NCBI GenBank assembly: GCA_964579365.1
Contig: CAZOFW010000007.1
Coordinates: 1-24,092, forward strand
Direction of reading: 5' to 3'
From: JAKPKF01 sp964579365
Lineage (GTDB): Bacteria > Patescibacteriota > Dojkabacteria > SC72
DNA: 24,092 bases
The stretch's first letter is position 1. The number at the start of each line of letters is the position of its first letter. Made by a program: the position numbers and the translations under genes. Under the pieces are notes generated by a model. That model saw only the letters and a program-made list of their open reading frames with translations, had not been told where the DNA came from and did not search any database. Shown here in pieces: positions 23,617 through 24,092 of the stretch.

Positions 23617-24051
23617 ATGTCTCACGTATATCCACAAAGATCAGTTCATGTCCTGTATGAAGTAATGGAGCGCTTGAGAGATTTTGAGTGGTTAAGCGCA
23701 GCAGTTCAGTTAGCCCTGGCTCAAGAATTGATACATCGTTTAAGTCCATCAGACTACATCAAATTTCTAACCCTTGGCACTGGGGCCTATGAGCATCGCA
23801 TAGAGGAGTATATTCACTTTGAAGCCTATGTGTTTGGTGCCATAGCAAGAAATGCTGAAGATATTGAAACTTTGATAACAGGACTTTCTCATACAAGACC
23901 AAAGTCAGCAATGGAAGAAGTTTTTGTTGAAAAGATCAAGAACGAAGTTAGAAGCAATCCTTCAAAACTGTCTCTCGCATTAATCGAAGAAAATTCTGAA
24001 TACTTGTCTTCGTTTAATCGTTGTAAGGATCTTCTGAAAGATTTACTTTAA
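23617..24051 (+). CDS. Hypothetical helical protein (144 aa)
   Basis: I do not recognise this gene. The product is 144 aa, soluble and apparently all-helical, with alternating hydrophobic heptads (VHVLYEVMERLRDF; AAVQLALAQELIHRL; EYIHFEAYVFGAIARNAEDIETLI; LLKDLL at the end). There is no signal peptide, membrane helix or known catalytic motif. It has its own consensus-like promoter and a strong Shine-Dalgarno, unlike its neighbours. Codon use also leans away from them: four CTG leucine codons and several CGT/CGC arginine codons where neighbours prefer TTA/CTT and AGA. That suggests foreign origin or a need for high expression. It ends at 24051, where a minus-strand frame overlaps it by 4 bp. 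Confidence 0.72.
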   Translation: MSHVYPQRSVHVLYEVMERLRDFEWLSAAVQLALAQELIHRLSPSDYIKFLTLGTGAYEHRIEEYIHFEAYVFGAIARNAEDIETLITGLSHTRPKSAMEEVFVEKIKNEVRSNPSKLSLALIEENSEYLSSFNRCKDLLKDLL

Positions 24052-24092
24052 AAACCTGCTCCATCTGTAGAGTCTCGTACAAAGTTATCTTT
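24048..24092 (-). CDS. Possible C-terminal tail of a gene running off the right edge
   Basis: On the minus strand, 14 codons open at the right edge read KDNFVRDSTDGAGF and stop at TAA (24050-24048). The composition (polar, Gly/Thr/Asp) would suit the end of a secreted protein like those in the 6586-11654 block, and convergent overlapping ends are the rule in this window. Too little is visible for a firm call. Confidence 0.3.
   Translation of the reverse strand, partial: KDNFVRDSTDGAGF

Noticed and set aside
1..24092. CRISPR array, insertion sequence, prophage genes or rRNA
   Set aside because: No spaced direct repeats, transposase or integrase motifs, phage structural genes or rRNA segments were seen on either strand.

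Overview
The window looks like a chromosome segment of a Candidate Phyla Radiation (Patescibacteria) bacterium. The strongest signs are an archaeal-type AMP-recycling pair (ribose-1,5-bisphosphate isomerase and AMP phosphorylase), surface proteins with STNY repeats and DUF916-like folds, AT-rich tightly packed genes with overlapping ends, and almost no Shine-Dalgarno sequences. A group such as Dojkabacteria (WS6) or Microgenomates would fit, but the phylum is an inference I cannot confirm from the sequence alone.

Layout. Bases 1-6600 (+ strand) hold a replication, repair and translation block: the C-terminal half of mfd (cut by the left edge), dnaX, ybaB, recR, cysS and rnhC. The last four are separated by 1 bp, overlapped by 1 bp or abutted. 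Bases 6586-11654 (- strand) form a cell-surface block. It runs from a 638-aa LamG-containing protein through a 378-aa secreted protein with the same C-terminal module to two related membrane-anchored proteins with DUF916-like N-terminal regions (336 and 302 aa). Bases 11697-16997 (+) carry an ABC-2-type ATPase without its permease, tRNA-Ser(UGA), a membrane family 2 glycosyltransferase, a secreted protein with an LPQTN sortase-like sorting signal, and the CCA-adding enzyme. Bases 17014-17671 (+) hold three small genes: a DUF3850/ASCH-like protein and two unknowns. Bases 17725-21635 (+) encode a beta-CASP metallo-beta-lactamase RNase, ribose-1,5-bisphosphate isomerase and AMP phosphorylase. On the - strand, 21615-23486 encodes a secreted, membrane-anchored transglutaminase-like protein. 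At the right end, a 144-aa unknown gene (+) has a consensus-like promoter and the window's only clear Shine-Dalgarno, and a probable minus-strand gene tail runs off the edge.

How the genes work together. The most coherent unit is the RNase / R15P isomerase / AMP phosphorylase cluster. The RNase could release 5'-mononucleotides from RNA; the phosphorylase turns AMP into ribose 1,5-bisphosphate and the isomerase makes ribulose 1,5-bisphosphate for RuBisCO, which is not in this window. The surface block, glycosyltransferase, sortase-type substrate and transglutaminase-like protein together suggest heavy investment in cell-envelope decoration. No mobile element, CRISPR array or rRNA was seen. No gene-free stretch exceeds 300 bases; the longest (about 130 bp, 23487-23616) holds divergent promoters.
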